DNA of 6,653 bases from Betaproteobacteria bacterium (lineage in GTDB: Bacteria > Pseudomonadota > Gammaproteobacteria > Burkholderiales > SG8-41): positions 1 through 6,653 of the forward strand of contig JAOUIN010000128.1 in NCBI GenBank assembly GCA_029883965.1, in the 5' to 3' direction. This document shows positions 1 through 5,600 of the stretch, in pieces. Below the pieces are notes generated by a model. The model saw only the letters and a list, made by a program, of their open reading frames with translations. It made no database searches and was not told the origin of the DNA. Both the position numbers and the translations under genes were made by a program. Within the stretch, counting starts at the first letter, position 1. Each line of letters opens with the position of its first letter.

Positions 1-207
1 CAGGCCGTATAGATTGATCAGCAGGTGCTCGTCATCGCCGGGAATACGCGCGGTGATGTGGTTGTAGATCAGGTCGGTCATGCCGAAACTGTCGGCCAGG
101 CGGTAGCAGGCGGCGAGGTTGAGCCGTGTCTCCCATTCCTCGGGGCTGACCTCGTCCTTGATGCTGCGAAACTGCGTGGAATAATTTGCGGTGGCGGGTG
201 TTTTCAT
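1..207 (-). CDS. Class II aldolase/adducin family protein, N-terminal part (runs off left edge)
   Basis: The minus strand reads an uninterrupted 69 codons from an ATG whose first base is at 207 to the window edge, so only the N-terminus is visible. The stretch around residues 28-55, with RLNLAACYRLAD followed by GMTDLIYNHITARIPG, is typical of the class II aldolase/adducin family, which includes fuculose-phosphate aldolase-like enzymes and ribulose-phosphate 4-epimerases. In that family the 'NHITAR(V/I)PG' segment leads into the substrate pocket. The metal-binding histidines and catalytic acid would lie downstream and cannot be checked. There is no signal peptide, so the protein should be cytoplasmic. 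The upstream in-frame codons offer no ATG or GTG before the promoter and no strong Shine-Dalgarno is visible, so the start rests on family fit. The gene is divergent from the alpha/beta hydrolase. The stand-alone family has mostly unassigned substrates, so no reaction is claimed. Confidence 0.88.
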   Translation of the reverse strand, partial: MKTPATANYSTQFRSIKDEVSPEEWETRLNLAACYRLADSFGMTDLIYNHITARIPGDDEHLLINLYGL

Positions 208-235
208 TGCCGGGTCATCATGATGTGGAATGAAA

Positions 236-260
236 TGCGCGCACCGAAAAAGTGCGCGTA
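236..260 (-). promoter_or_regulatory. Hairpin / inverted repeat in the leader of the aldolase gene
   Basis: CGCGCAC (238-244) and GTGCGCG (252-258) form a perfect 7-bp stem around a 7-nt loop. One G-T and one T-A pair extend it to 236-260. On the minus strand it falls between the predicted transcription start and the start codon. It could be a leader RNA hairpin or a dyad operator. It is not followed by a T-run on the minus strand, so it is not a classic terminator. Confidence 0.4.
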
Positions 261-272
261 TCAGTGGCCTCG

Positions 273-278
273 ATTATA
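273..278 (-). promoter_or_regulatory. -10 element of the divergent aldolase promoter
   Basis: Read on the minus strand this is a perfect TATAAT. Seventeen bases further upstream (301-296) the hexamer is CAGTCA, a poor -35 match. Transcription would start near 266, giving a leader of roughly 59 nt before the ATG at 207. The call rests on the perfect -10 and its position. Activity may need an activator because the -35 is weak. Confidence 0.5.
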
Positions 279-294
279 TATGCCGCTCTACTGT

Positions 295-323
295 TTGACT
301 GGCAGGGTTCCGTATCCTAGACT
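295..323 (+). promoter_or_regulatory. Sigma70-type promoter of the alpha/beta hydrolase - Bug operon
   Basis: TTGACT at 295-300 matches the -35 consensus in five of six positions. It is followed after exactly 17 nt by TAGACT at 318-323, a four-of-six match to TATAAT. Transcription would begin near 330, about 38 nt before the ATG at 368. This supports the 368 start, because the in-frame TTG at 323 would lie upstream of the transcript. The -35 overlaps the weak -35 of the divergent minus-strand promoter. Confidence 0.6.
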
Positions 324-367
324 TGCGCACCCATCTGACCAGCAGGCTTTTTCAGGCGACAAAATCC

Positions 368-1291
368 ATGAATCAAACCGCACAAAACGCCGCGATTTCC
401 GGCAAGGAACACTGGACCCGCAAGGGCGACGTAAAGCTGTTTCTGTGGGAAAAACCCGCGGCCGACGGCAAAGGTGCAAACGGCACGGTGCTGTTCGTGC
501 ACGGCTCCTCGATGGCTTCGCAACCGACCTTCGATCTGCAGGTGCCGGGTCGTCCCGGTTCGTCCGCGATGGACTGGTTCGCACAGCGCGGCTTCAACAC
601 CTGGTGCGTGGACATGGAGGGTTACGGCCGCTCCGACAAGTCGCGCGATCTTTACTTCGATATTTCGAACGGTGCGGATGATCTGGCTGCGGCGACCGAC
701 TACATCACCAAAACCACGGGCATCAAGAAGTTCCTGACCTACGGCATTTCATCGGGTGCGCTGCGGGCGGCAATGTTTGCCGAACGCAATCCGCAGCGTG
801 TGGCGCGGCTCGCGCTGGACGCGTTTGTTTGGACCGGCAAGGGCAGCCCTACGCTGGAAGAGCGTGCCAAGAAGCTGGACGTCTGGAAGGCGCACAAGCG
901 TCGTCCGATCGACCGCGCATTCGTGCATTCGATTTTCAACCGCGACCATGCGGGTTGTGCCGAGGAAAAGGTCATCGAGGCTTTCGCCGATGCCATCCTC
1001 GCGCTCGACGATTCGGTGCCCACCGGCACCTATCTCGACATGTGCGCCAAGCTTCCGGTGGTTGATCCGGCCAAAATCACGGTGCCGACCATGGTCATGC
1101 GCGGGCAGTTCGACGGCATTGCCGGCATGGATGACCTGCTTGATTTCTTCAACCGCCTGCCCAATCCCGACAAGCAGTTCTCGGTGATGGCCGGGATTTC
1201 GCATGCGAGTTTCCAGCAGATCAACTACCAGATGGTCTATCACATCCTGCATTCCTTCTTTACGCAGCCGGAGCCGATCTACCGCGGCTGA
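368..1291 (+). CDS. Alpha/beta hydrolase fold protein
   Basis: A 307-residue protein with the full alpha/beta hydrolase layout. The oxyanion-hole segment LFVHGSS lies at about residues 42-48, and VDMEGYGRSD follows at 81-90. The nucleophile elbow GISSG (126-130) makes S128 the nucleophile. The acid is D249 in RGQFDG and the histidine is H279 in GISHASF, so the Ser-Asp-His triad looks complete. The segment between about 155 and 235 would be the cap that sets specificity. No signal peptide is seen, so it should be cytoplasmic. The ATG at 368 was preferred over an in-frame TTG at 323 because that TTG falls within the predicted -10; the Shine-Dalgarno (AGG at 354-356) is weak. It probably hydrolyses an ester, lactone or C-C bond of a small carboxylic compound. 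The substrate is unknown. It is first in an operon with the downstream Bug protein, which may bind a related compound. Confidence 0.9.
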   Translation: MNQTAQNAAISGKEHWTRKGDVKLFLWEKPAADGKGANGTVLFVHGSSMASQPTFDLQVPGRPGSSAMDWFAQRGFNTWCVDMEGYGRSDKSRDLYFDISNGADDLAAATDYITKTTGIKKFLTYGISSGALRAAMFAERNPQRVARLALDAFVWTGKGSPTLEERAKKLDVWKAHKRRPIDRAFVHSIFNRDHAGCAEEKVIEAFADAILALDDSVPTGTYLDMCAKLPVVDPAKITVPTMVMRGQFDGIAGMDDLLDFFNRLPNPDKQFSVMAGISHASFQQINYQMVYHILHSFFTQPEPIYRG

Positions 1292-1304
1292 TGAATTTTC
1301 AAAT

Positions 1305-1323
1305 TCTTGCGACGTCCGCAAGA
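1305..1323 (+). repeat. Intergenic hairpin between the hydrolase and first Bug gene
   Basis: TCTTGCG (1305-1311) and CGCAAGA (1317-1323) form a perfect 7-bp stem with a 5-nt loop in the 59-nt gap between the two genes. No T-run follows, so it is unlikely to terminate. Hairpins in such gaps can mark mRNA processing that raises the level of the binding-protein message, but here that is inference. Confidence 0.35.
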
Positions 1324-1350
1324 CCGCACTTCATTTACATGGAGAATTTC

Positions 1351-2328
1351 ATGTTTCAAAAGCAATTGAAGATGGCGGGTGCTGCATTTGCAGCCCTCGC
1401 TTTTACGCTGGGCCTTCCCGCCCAGGCGCAACAGTGGCCGGTCAAACCGGTGCGCGTGATCGTGCCCTTCGGCGCGGGCGGCGGCACCGACATCCAGGGC
1501 CGCCTGCTGGGCCAAAAGTTCCAGCAAAGCCTGGGGCAGAATTTTCTGGTCGAGAACCGTTCCGGCGCTTCCGGTCTGATCGGCGCGGAGACCGCGGCGC
1601 GCTCACCGGGTGACGGTTACACCATTTTGTTTACCACTGCGTCGCTGGCGGTCAGCGTCACGCTCAATGCCAAGCTGCTGAAGTTCAACCCTACTACCGA
1701 TCTGCTGCCCGTGAGCTGGGTGTCGTCGGTGCCGCTGGTGCTGGTGCTGCATCCGAGTGTTCCGGCCAAAAACCTGAAGGACTTCGTGGCGCTGGTCAAG
1801 AAGTCCGGCAACAAGCTCAATGCCGCGCATAACGGTGGCGGCACGACCAGCCATCTGTCGGTGGAAATGCTCAACCTGTTCGGTGGCACCAAAGTGACCG
1901 CGATTCCGTACAAGGGCGGCGGACCGGCAATGATCGGCCAGATCAGCGGTGAAACCGATTTCACGTTTGCGACCGCGCTGGCGGCGCAGTCGTTTATCAA
2001 GTCGGGCAAGGTGCGCGCCATTGCGGTCACGACCGGTAAATCGGCCGCGGCGTTCCCGGATCTGCCGACGATGAAATCGATCTATCCCGAGTTTGAAGCC
2101 GACAACTGGTACGCGATGTTTTTCCCGAAAGGCACTTCCAAGGATATTGTCGCCAAGCTGAACGGCGAAATCGTCAAGGCCCTCAAATCGCCGGACGTCA
2201 ACGATTTCATCCGCAAGGAAGGCGGCGAACCCGTGGGTAGCAGCCCCGAGGAACTGGCGGCGTACTTCAAGCGCGAAGTCACCAAGTATGCCAAAGTCAT
2301 CAAGGCGGCCAACGTCGTCGCCGAATAA
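1351..2328 (+). CDS. Bug/TctC-family tripartite tricarboxylate transporter substrate-binding protein (copy 1)
   Basis: A 325-residue periplasmic solute-binding protein of the Bug (TctC-like) family, close to the usual length. Residues 1-26 are a Sec signal peptide: basic MFQKQLK, a hydrophobic core, then PAQA with likely cleavage before QQWP. The mature start WPVKPVRVIVPFGAGGGTD (29-47) is the family's hallmark first lobe and ligand loop. SGASGLIGAE (71-80), PYKGGGPAM (186-194), LPTM (238-241) and DNWYAMF (251-257) follow in the usual order. Bug proteins bind carboxylated solutes and deliver them to TctA/TctB-type permeases, or act in sensing. No permease gene is in the window. The start at 1351 is chosen because TGGAGA sits at the right distance and the signal peptide begins there; in-frame ATGs at 1291 and 1339 would add a non-signal-like extension. 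It follows the hydrolase by 59 nt with no terminator between. The ligand cannot be told from sequence. Confidence 0.93.
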   Translation: MFQKQLKMAGAAFAALAFTLGLPAQAQQWPVKPVRVIVPFGAGGGTDIQGRLLGQKFQQSLGQNFLVENRSGASGLIGAETAARSPGDGYTILFTTASLAVSVTLNAKLLKFNPTTDLLPVSWVSSVPLVLVLHPSVPAKNLKDFVALVKKSGNKLNAAHNGGGTTSHLSVEMLNLFGGTKVTAIPYKGGGPAMIGQISGETDFTFATALAAQSFIKSGKVRAIAVTTGKSAAAFPDLPTMKSIYPEFEADNWYAMFFPKGTSKDIVAKLNGEIVKALKSPDVNDFIRKEGGEPVGSSPEELAAYFKREVTKYAKVIKAANVVAE

Positions 2329-2383
2329 TCCGGCGCCGGCACGGAGCGCTGGTTGCGGATCGTGCAACCTGCTTCCGACACTG

Positions 2384-2416
2384 AAAAAACGCCCGCTGAT
2401 GCGGGCGTTTTTTCTT
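2384..2416 (+). terminator. Rho-independent terminator after Bug copy 1
   Basis: CGCCCGC (2390-2396) pairs perfectly with GCGGGCG (2401-2407) around a TGAT loop. Six T follow at 2408-2413, and six A precede the stem at 2384-2389, so it could work in both directions. It lies 55 nt past the stop codon and separates the hydrolase-Bug1 unit from the second Bug gene. Confidence 0.88.
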
Positions 2417-2502
2417 GACCGTCCCGATCGGTCCGCGTTATGGTCTGGACGGAGCCTACACTGATTCCAGAATGTGGCCACTCAGCGATTCAAAAACACA
2501 TT

Positions 2503-2508
2503 TATAAT
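2503..2508 (+). promoter_or_regulatory. -10 element upstream of Bug copy 2
   Basis: A perfect TATAAT lies in an A/T-rich patch just before the second Bug gene. At 17-nt spacing the upstream hexamer (2480-2485) is ACTCAG, not a recognisable -35, so the promoter may depend on an activator. Transcription would start near 2515, leaving a very short leader of about 18 nt that still holds the Shine-Dalgarno. The rest of 2417-2502 shows no gene or repeat. Confidence 0.5.
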
Positions 2509-2519
2509 CAATAACTTAT

Positions 2520-2524
2520 GGAGG
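2520..2524 (+). promoter_or_regulatory. Strong Shine-Dalgarno that fixes the start of Bug copy 2
   Basis: GGAGG stands 8 nt before the ATG at 2533, the ideal spacing. It overlaps the alternative ATG at 2518, which therefore cannot use it. The third in-frame ATG at 2539 would have a 14-nt spacing, which is too long. Confidence 0.75.
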
Positions 2525-2532
2525 ATATTCAG

Positions 2533-3510
2533 ATGATTATGACCAAACTCAGGCGTTCGGTGCTGCTTGCCCTGGCGGGTGCTGCCGTAGTCGCCGCGGG
2601 CCCCGCGGCGGGGGCCTATCCGGACAAGCCGGTACGCTTGATTGTCCCGTTCAGCACAGGTGGCGGCACCGATATTCAGGGCCGTCTACTCAGCGAAAAA
2701 ATGCGCGCGGGCCTGGGCCAGCAGGTGCTGGTCGACAATCGCACCGGTGCGGGTGGCCTGATCGGCGCCCAGATCACGGTGGAATCACCGGCCGACGGTT
2801 ATACCGTGCTGTTTACGACGGCGACCATCGCGGTGAACACGACGCTGCAGGCTGACCGCATGAAATTCGATGCGACCAAGGACCTGGTGCCGGTGGTATG
2901 GGTGTCCTCCGCGCCGCTGGTGCTGGTGACGCATCCCAGTGTGCCGGCCAAAACCGTGCGGGAACTGGCGGCACTGTCCAAGCGCCGGGCAGAGGGGCTG
3001 AACATGGGCGGCAACACACCGGGCAGTACCAGCCACCTGTCAGCGGAAATGTTCAAGCAATTCGCCAAGGCCAAGGGTGTCACGGTACTCTACAAGGGCG
3101 GCGGACCGGCAACGCTGGGCGTCGCCACCGGCGAAATCGACATGCTGTTCGCGACCGCACCATCGGCCATGCCGCACATCGTCAACAAGCGCCTGCGTGC
3201 GCTGGCGGTGACCACGGCAAAGCCGGCAGGGGTTTTCCCCAAGCTGCCGACCATGGATTCCATCTATCCGGGTTTCGTGTCGGATAACTGGTATGCGATG
3301 TTCATGCCGGCGAATTCGCCCAAGGAAGCGATTGACCGCATCAATAGCGAGGTCAAGAAAGCCCTGTCAGCCAAGGAGGTCGCCGCCTTTTATGCCAAGC
3401 AGGGTATCGACCCGGTCGGCGGCTCGCCGGCCGAACTGGCTGATCTGCTGAAGAAGGAAATCGTGAAGTACGCGAATGTGATCAAGAGCGGCAACATCAA
3501 GCTGCGCTGA
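2533..3510 (+). CDS. Bug/TctC-family tripartite tricarboxylate transporter substrate-binding protein (copy 2)
   Basis: A second 325-residue Bug protein, aligned residue for residue with copy 1 without any gap. My hand count gives 166 identical positions of 325, most of them after the signal peptide. Residues 1-28 are the signal peptide: MIMTKLRR, a hydrophobic core, then PAAGA with cleavage before YPDKP. Shared landmarks are KPVRLIVPF (32-40), GGGTDIQGRLL (43-53), GLIGA (75-79), SSAPLV (125-130), LYKGGGPA (186-193) and DNWYAMF (251-257). Expected ligand-contact loops differ from copy 1: ST for GA at 41-42, GNTPGS for HNGGGT at 160-165, and L for the usual P at 186. The pair probably binds different carboxylates. 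It has its own -10, a strong Shine-Dalgarno and a terminator, so it can be expressed separately. No TctA/TctB permease genes are nearby. Family assignment is very firm; the ligand is unknown. Confidence 0.93.
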   Translation: MIMTKLRRSVLLALAGAAVVAAGPAAGAYPDKPVRLIVPFSTGGGTDIQGRLLSEKMRAGLGQQVLVDNRTGAGGLIGAQITVESPADGYTVLFTTATIAVNTTLQADRMKFDATKDLVPVVWVSSAPLVLVTHPSVPAKTVRELAALSKRRAEGLNMGGNTPGSTSHLSAEMFKQFAKAKGVTVLYKGGGPATLGVATGEIDMLFATAPSAMPHIVNKRLRALAVTTAKPAGVFPKLPTMDSIYPGFVSDNWYAMFMPANSPKEAIDRINSEVKKALSAKEVAAFYAKQGIDPVGGSPAELADLLKKEIVKYANVIKSGNIKLR

Positions 3511-3532
3511 TCACAGGCGCAGCCTGCACTGC

Positions 3533-3561
3533 AAGCGCCTCCCGCGGGAGGCGCTTTTTTT
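3533..3561 (+). terminator. Rho-independent terminator after Bug copy 2
   Basis: A perfect 24-bp palindrome runs from 3533 to 3556 (AAGCGCCTCCCG and its reverse complement), giving a long GC-rich hairpin. T residues continue to 3561. It starts 22 nt after the stop codon. It should end the Bug copy 2 transcript efficiently and isolate the downstream operon. Confidence 0.9.
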
Positions 3562-3604
3562 GGGGCCACTGCGTCACGGTCGCGCGCGTCGGGTTGCGGT
3601 GCCC

Positions 3605-3613
3605 TGATAGAAT
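3605..3613 (+). promoter_or_regulatory. Extended -10 promoter of the flavin reductase - amidase - prpD operon
   Basis: TGATAGAAT fits the extended -10 pattern TGnTAnAAT. The hexamer 17 nt upstream (3585-3590, CGCGTC) is not a -35, as is common for extended -10 promoters. It lies between the strong terminator and the ATG at 3643, where a promoter is needed. The predicted leader is about 23 nt. Confidence 0.45.
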
Positions 3614-3642
3614 CAGCCGTCATTCCAGCAAAGCGAAATCCC

Positions 3643-4266
3643 ATGGCCGAATTCGACGCAAGCAAGATCTCCTGGCAGGACCAGTACAAACTGATGATCG
3701 GCACGGTGACCCCGCGACCGATCGCACTGGTGACCACGCTGGGCCCGGATGGTCCCAATGCGGCACCCTTCAGTTTTTTCAACGCCGTGGGCTCCGATCC
3801 CGCAATGCTGATGTTTTCGGTCGGTGACAAGACCGGCAGCGCCAAGGACACCGTGCGCAACATCCGCGCAACACCCGAGTTTGTGGTCCATATCGTCAGC
3901 GATGCGATCAAGGAGCAGATGAACGTGTGTGCCGTGGATTATCCCTACGGCGTCAATGAAATTGAAAAGGCCGGGTTCACTACTGCGCCGTCGTGCAAGG
4001 TGCGGCCGCCGCGTATCGTCGAGGCGCCGGTGGCGATGGAATGCCGCCTGATGCAGATCGTCGATCTCGGGCGCAAGCCCTATCACGTGGTGTTCGGTGA
4101 AGTCGTGTATTTCCATTATCACGACGGCATCGTCAACGACCGTTTTCATGTCGATATCGGCCGCATCAACCCGATCGGCCGGCTGGCGGGCAAGGGCGGT
4201 TATACCCGCATCACCGATCGTTTTGAAATGCCGCGTCTGCCGCTGGAGCGCGTGGCGGAATCGTAG
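3643..4266 (+). CDS. Flavin reductase-like, FMN-binding split-barrel protein (DIM6/NTAB family)
   Basis: A 207-residue protein of the flavin reductase-like family, which binds FMN in a split barrel and typically transfers electrons from NAD(P)H to free flavin or to a partner monooxygenase. TPRPIALVTTLGPDG (23-37) followed by NAAPFSFFNAVGSDP (39-53) is the usual phosphate/isoalloxazine-binding region. KDTVRNIRATPEFVVHIV (68-85) and the C-terminal RINPIGRLAGKGGY (174-187) also match the family. The length is typical, and no signal peptide or membrane segment is seen, so it is cytoplasmic. The ATG at 3643 starts the family-like N-terminus, although no convincing Shine-Dalgarno precedes it. It leads an operon with an amidase 15 nt downstream. 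No oxygenase is in the window, so any partner lies elsewhere, or the protein acts alone, for example as a flavoprotein reductase. Family is firm; role is open. Confidence 0.88.
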   Translation: MAEFDASKISWQDQYKLMIGTVTPRPIALVTTLGPDGPNAAPFSFFNAVGSDPAMLMFSVGDKTGSAKDTVRNIRATPEFVVHIVSDAIKEQMNVCAVDYPYGVNEIEKAGFTTAPSCKVRPPRIVEAPVAMECRLMQIVDLGRKPYHVVFGEVVYFHYHDGIVNDRFHVDIGRINPIGRLAGKGGYTRITDRFEMPRLPLERVAES

Positions 4267-4268
4267 CC

Positions 4269-4274
4269 GGGGAG
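4269..4274 (+). promoter_or_regulatory. Shine-Dalgarno that sets a GTG start for the amidase
   Basis: GGGGAG lies 7 nt before the GTG at 4282. The other in-frame candidate, TTG at 4276, would be only 1 nt from it and so is excluded. The site begins just after the flavin reductase stop codon, consistent with coupled translation. Confidence 0.65.
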
Positions 4275-4281
4275 CTTGCCA

Positions 4282-5571
4282 GTGCCGGACCGGGATCTTC
4301 ATCAACTGACGGCAAACGAGATTGCCCGTGCCGTAGCGGCGGGGCAGTGCAGCGCGGTGGATGTGGCGCAGGCCTGTCTCGATCACATCGCGGAGCGCGA
4401 GCCGCAGGTAGGCGCGTGGGAGTTTCTGGATCCGGATCTCGTGCTGAAGCAGGCGCGTGAGCTCGATGCGGCAGGTCCGCGCGGACCGCTGCATGGCGTG
4501 CCGGTGGGCATCAAGGACATCATCGATACGGCGGACATGCCCACGGCTTACGGTTCGCCGATCCACGCCGGCCACCGGCCGCACATGGATGCGGTCTGTG
4601 TCGCGCTGACGCGCCGCGCCGGCGGACTGATCATGGGCAAGACGGTGACCACCGAATTCGCCAACCGTCATCCCGGCAAGACCCGGCATCCGCGCGACCC
4701 GCAGCGCACGCCCGGCGGTTCATCGAGCGGTTCAGGGGCCGCGGTTGGTGATTGCATGGTGCCGCTGGCACTGGGTACACAGACCACGGCATCGACCATC
4801 CGGCCGGCGGCGTTCAATGGCTGCGTCGGCTACCGGCCGACCTGGGGTGACCTGCGCATGGCGGGTGTGATGGAAGCCGCGGGTTCAGTCGACACGCTGG
4901 GCATCATCGCGCGTTCGGTTGAAGACGTTGTTCTCTATCGCGACGTGCTGATCGACACCACGCCCGAACCGGCGGTGGAGATCGATCCGCGCCAGCTGCG
5001 CATCGGCTATTGCCGCAGTCCGTTCTGGGACCAGGCGGATGCCGCGACACAGAAGCATCTGGATGCCTGCGCAAAACACCTGGCGCGCGCCGGCGCCAAT
5101 GTTCTTGATGTCGCGCTGCCACGCGATTTCGAACAGATTGAATCCGTGCATCGCCGCATTTCCAGTTTTGAGTTCGTGCGCAACCGCGCCTGGGAAATCG
5201 ATAATCACTGGGACGGCATCAGCGACACGCTGAAAATGGGCCGACTGAAACACGGCCTCGCCTGCACCTTTGCCGAGTACCGTGCCGCACGCACGGAGGC
5301 GGAGCAGCTGCGGTTGCTGCTCGATGACGAGTTCGCGGATTGCGACGTGCTGCTGACGCCGTCGGCCGCGGGTGAGGCACCGGTCGGATTGAATGAAACC
5401 GGCACTGCGGTGTTCTGTTCGATCTGGACCACCTGCCACGTGCCGTCGCTGACGCTGCCGCTGTTTACCGGCCCCAATGGATTGCCGCTCGGCGCGCAAC
5501 TGGTCGGGCGACGCAATGACGATCGCCGCTTGTTTGCCGCGGCGCTGTGGGTCATGGCGCAATATAAGTAA
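4282..5571 (+). CDS. Amidase-signature family hydrolase
   Basis: A 429-residue stand-alone amidase-signature enzyme that should hydrolyse a small carboxamide or related C-N bond to acid plus ammonia or amine. The Ser-cisSer-Lys triad is visible: K78 in GVPVGIKD (73-80), S147 in GGSSSGSG (145-152) and S171 in GTQTTASTIRPAA (165-177). The spacings K-69-S-24-S equal those known for malonamidase E2 (Lys62, Ser131, Ser155). The residue before the nucleophile is Ala170, where the related GTQTAGS-type enzymes have Gly. The C-terminal LPLGAQLVG (401-409) is also typical. There is no GatB or GatC neighbour and the protein is short for GatA, so it is not the tRNA amidotransferase subunit. No signal peptide, so cytoplasmic. 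Translation starts at GTG, set by GGGGAG. It sits 15 nt after the flavin reductase and 29 nt before the PrpD homologue, so the three are probably co-transcribed. The substrate is unknown. Confidence 0.92.
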   Translation: MPDRDLHQLTANEIARAVAAGQCSAVDVAQACLDHIAEREPQVGAWEFLDPDLVLKQARELDAAGPRGPLHGVPVGIKDIIDTADMPTAYGSPIHAGHRPHMDAVCVALTRRAGGLIMGKTVTTEFANRHPGKTRHPRDPQRTPGGSSSGSGAAVGDCMVPLALGTQTTASTIRPAAFNGCVGYRPTWGDLRMAGVMEAAGSVDTLGIIARSVEDVVLYRDVLIDTTPEPAVEIDPRQLRIGYCRSPFWDQADAATQKHLDACAKHLARAGANVLDVALPRDFEQIESVHRRISSFEFVRNRAWEIDNHWDGISDTLKMGRLKHGLACTFAEYRAARTEAEQLRLLLDDEFADCDVLLTPSAAGEAPVGLNETGTAVFCSIWTTCHVPSLTLPLFTGPNGLPLGAQLVGRRNDDRRLFAAALWVMAQYK

Positions 5572-5586
5572 AAATCATTTAAAAAC

Positions 5587-5592
5587 AAAAGG
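5587..5592 (+). promoter_or_regulatory. Ribosome-binding site of the PrpD homologue
   Basis: AAAAGG ends 8 nt before the ATG at 5601, inside a very A/T-rich 29-nt gap after the amidase. No terminator or promoter is seen in the gap, which supports co-transcription. Confidence 0.55.
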
Positions 5593-5600
5593 TTATAGTT

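Noticed and set aside
323..367. TTG start at 323 giving a 15-residue longer alpha/beta hydrolase
   Set aside because: The TTG overlaps the predicted -10 element, so it would lie upstream of the transcript start, and the extra residues show no family similarity.
25..681. Plus-strand open frame of 218 codons across the left edge and hydrolase start
   Set aside because: It is antisense to the aldolase motif region and out of frame with the hydrolase; the translation is not protein-like.
1291..1350. ATG at 1291 overlapping the hydrolase stop, suggesting translational coupling to Bug copy 1
   Set aside because: It would put 20 non-signal-like residues before a classic signal peptide, while the ATG at 1351 has a well-placed GGAG.
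1603..2481. Minus-strand open frame of 292 codons opposite Bug copy 1
   Set aside because: Its translation is compositionally odd (R/H/Q-rich), it crosses the terminator, and the plus-strand Bug protein explains the codon pattern.
3613..4689. Long minus-strand open frame of 358 codons opposite the flavin reductase and amidase start
   Set aside because: It is antisense to two genes with clear family motifs, its translation is rich in H/R and resembles no family I know, and high G+C readily produces such shadows.
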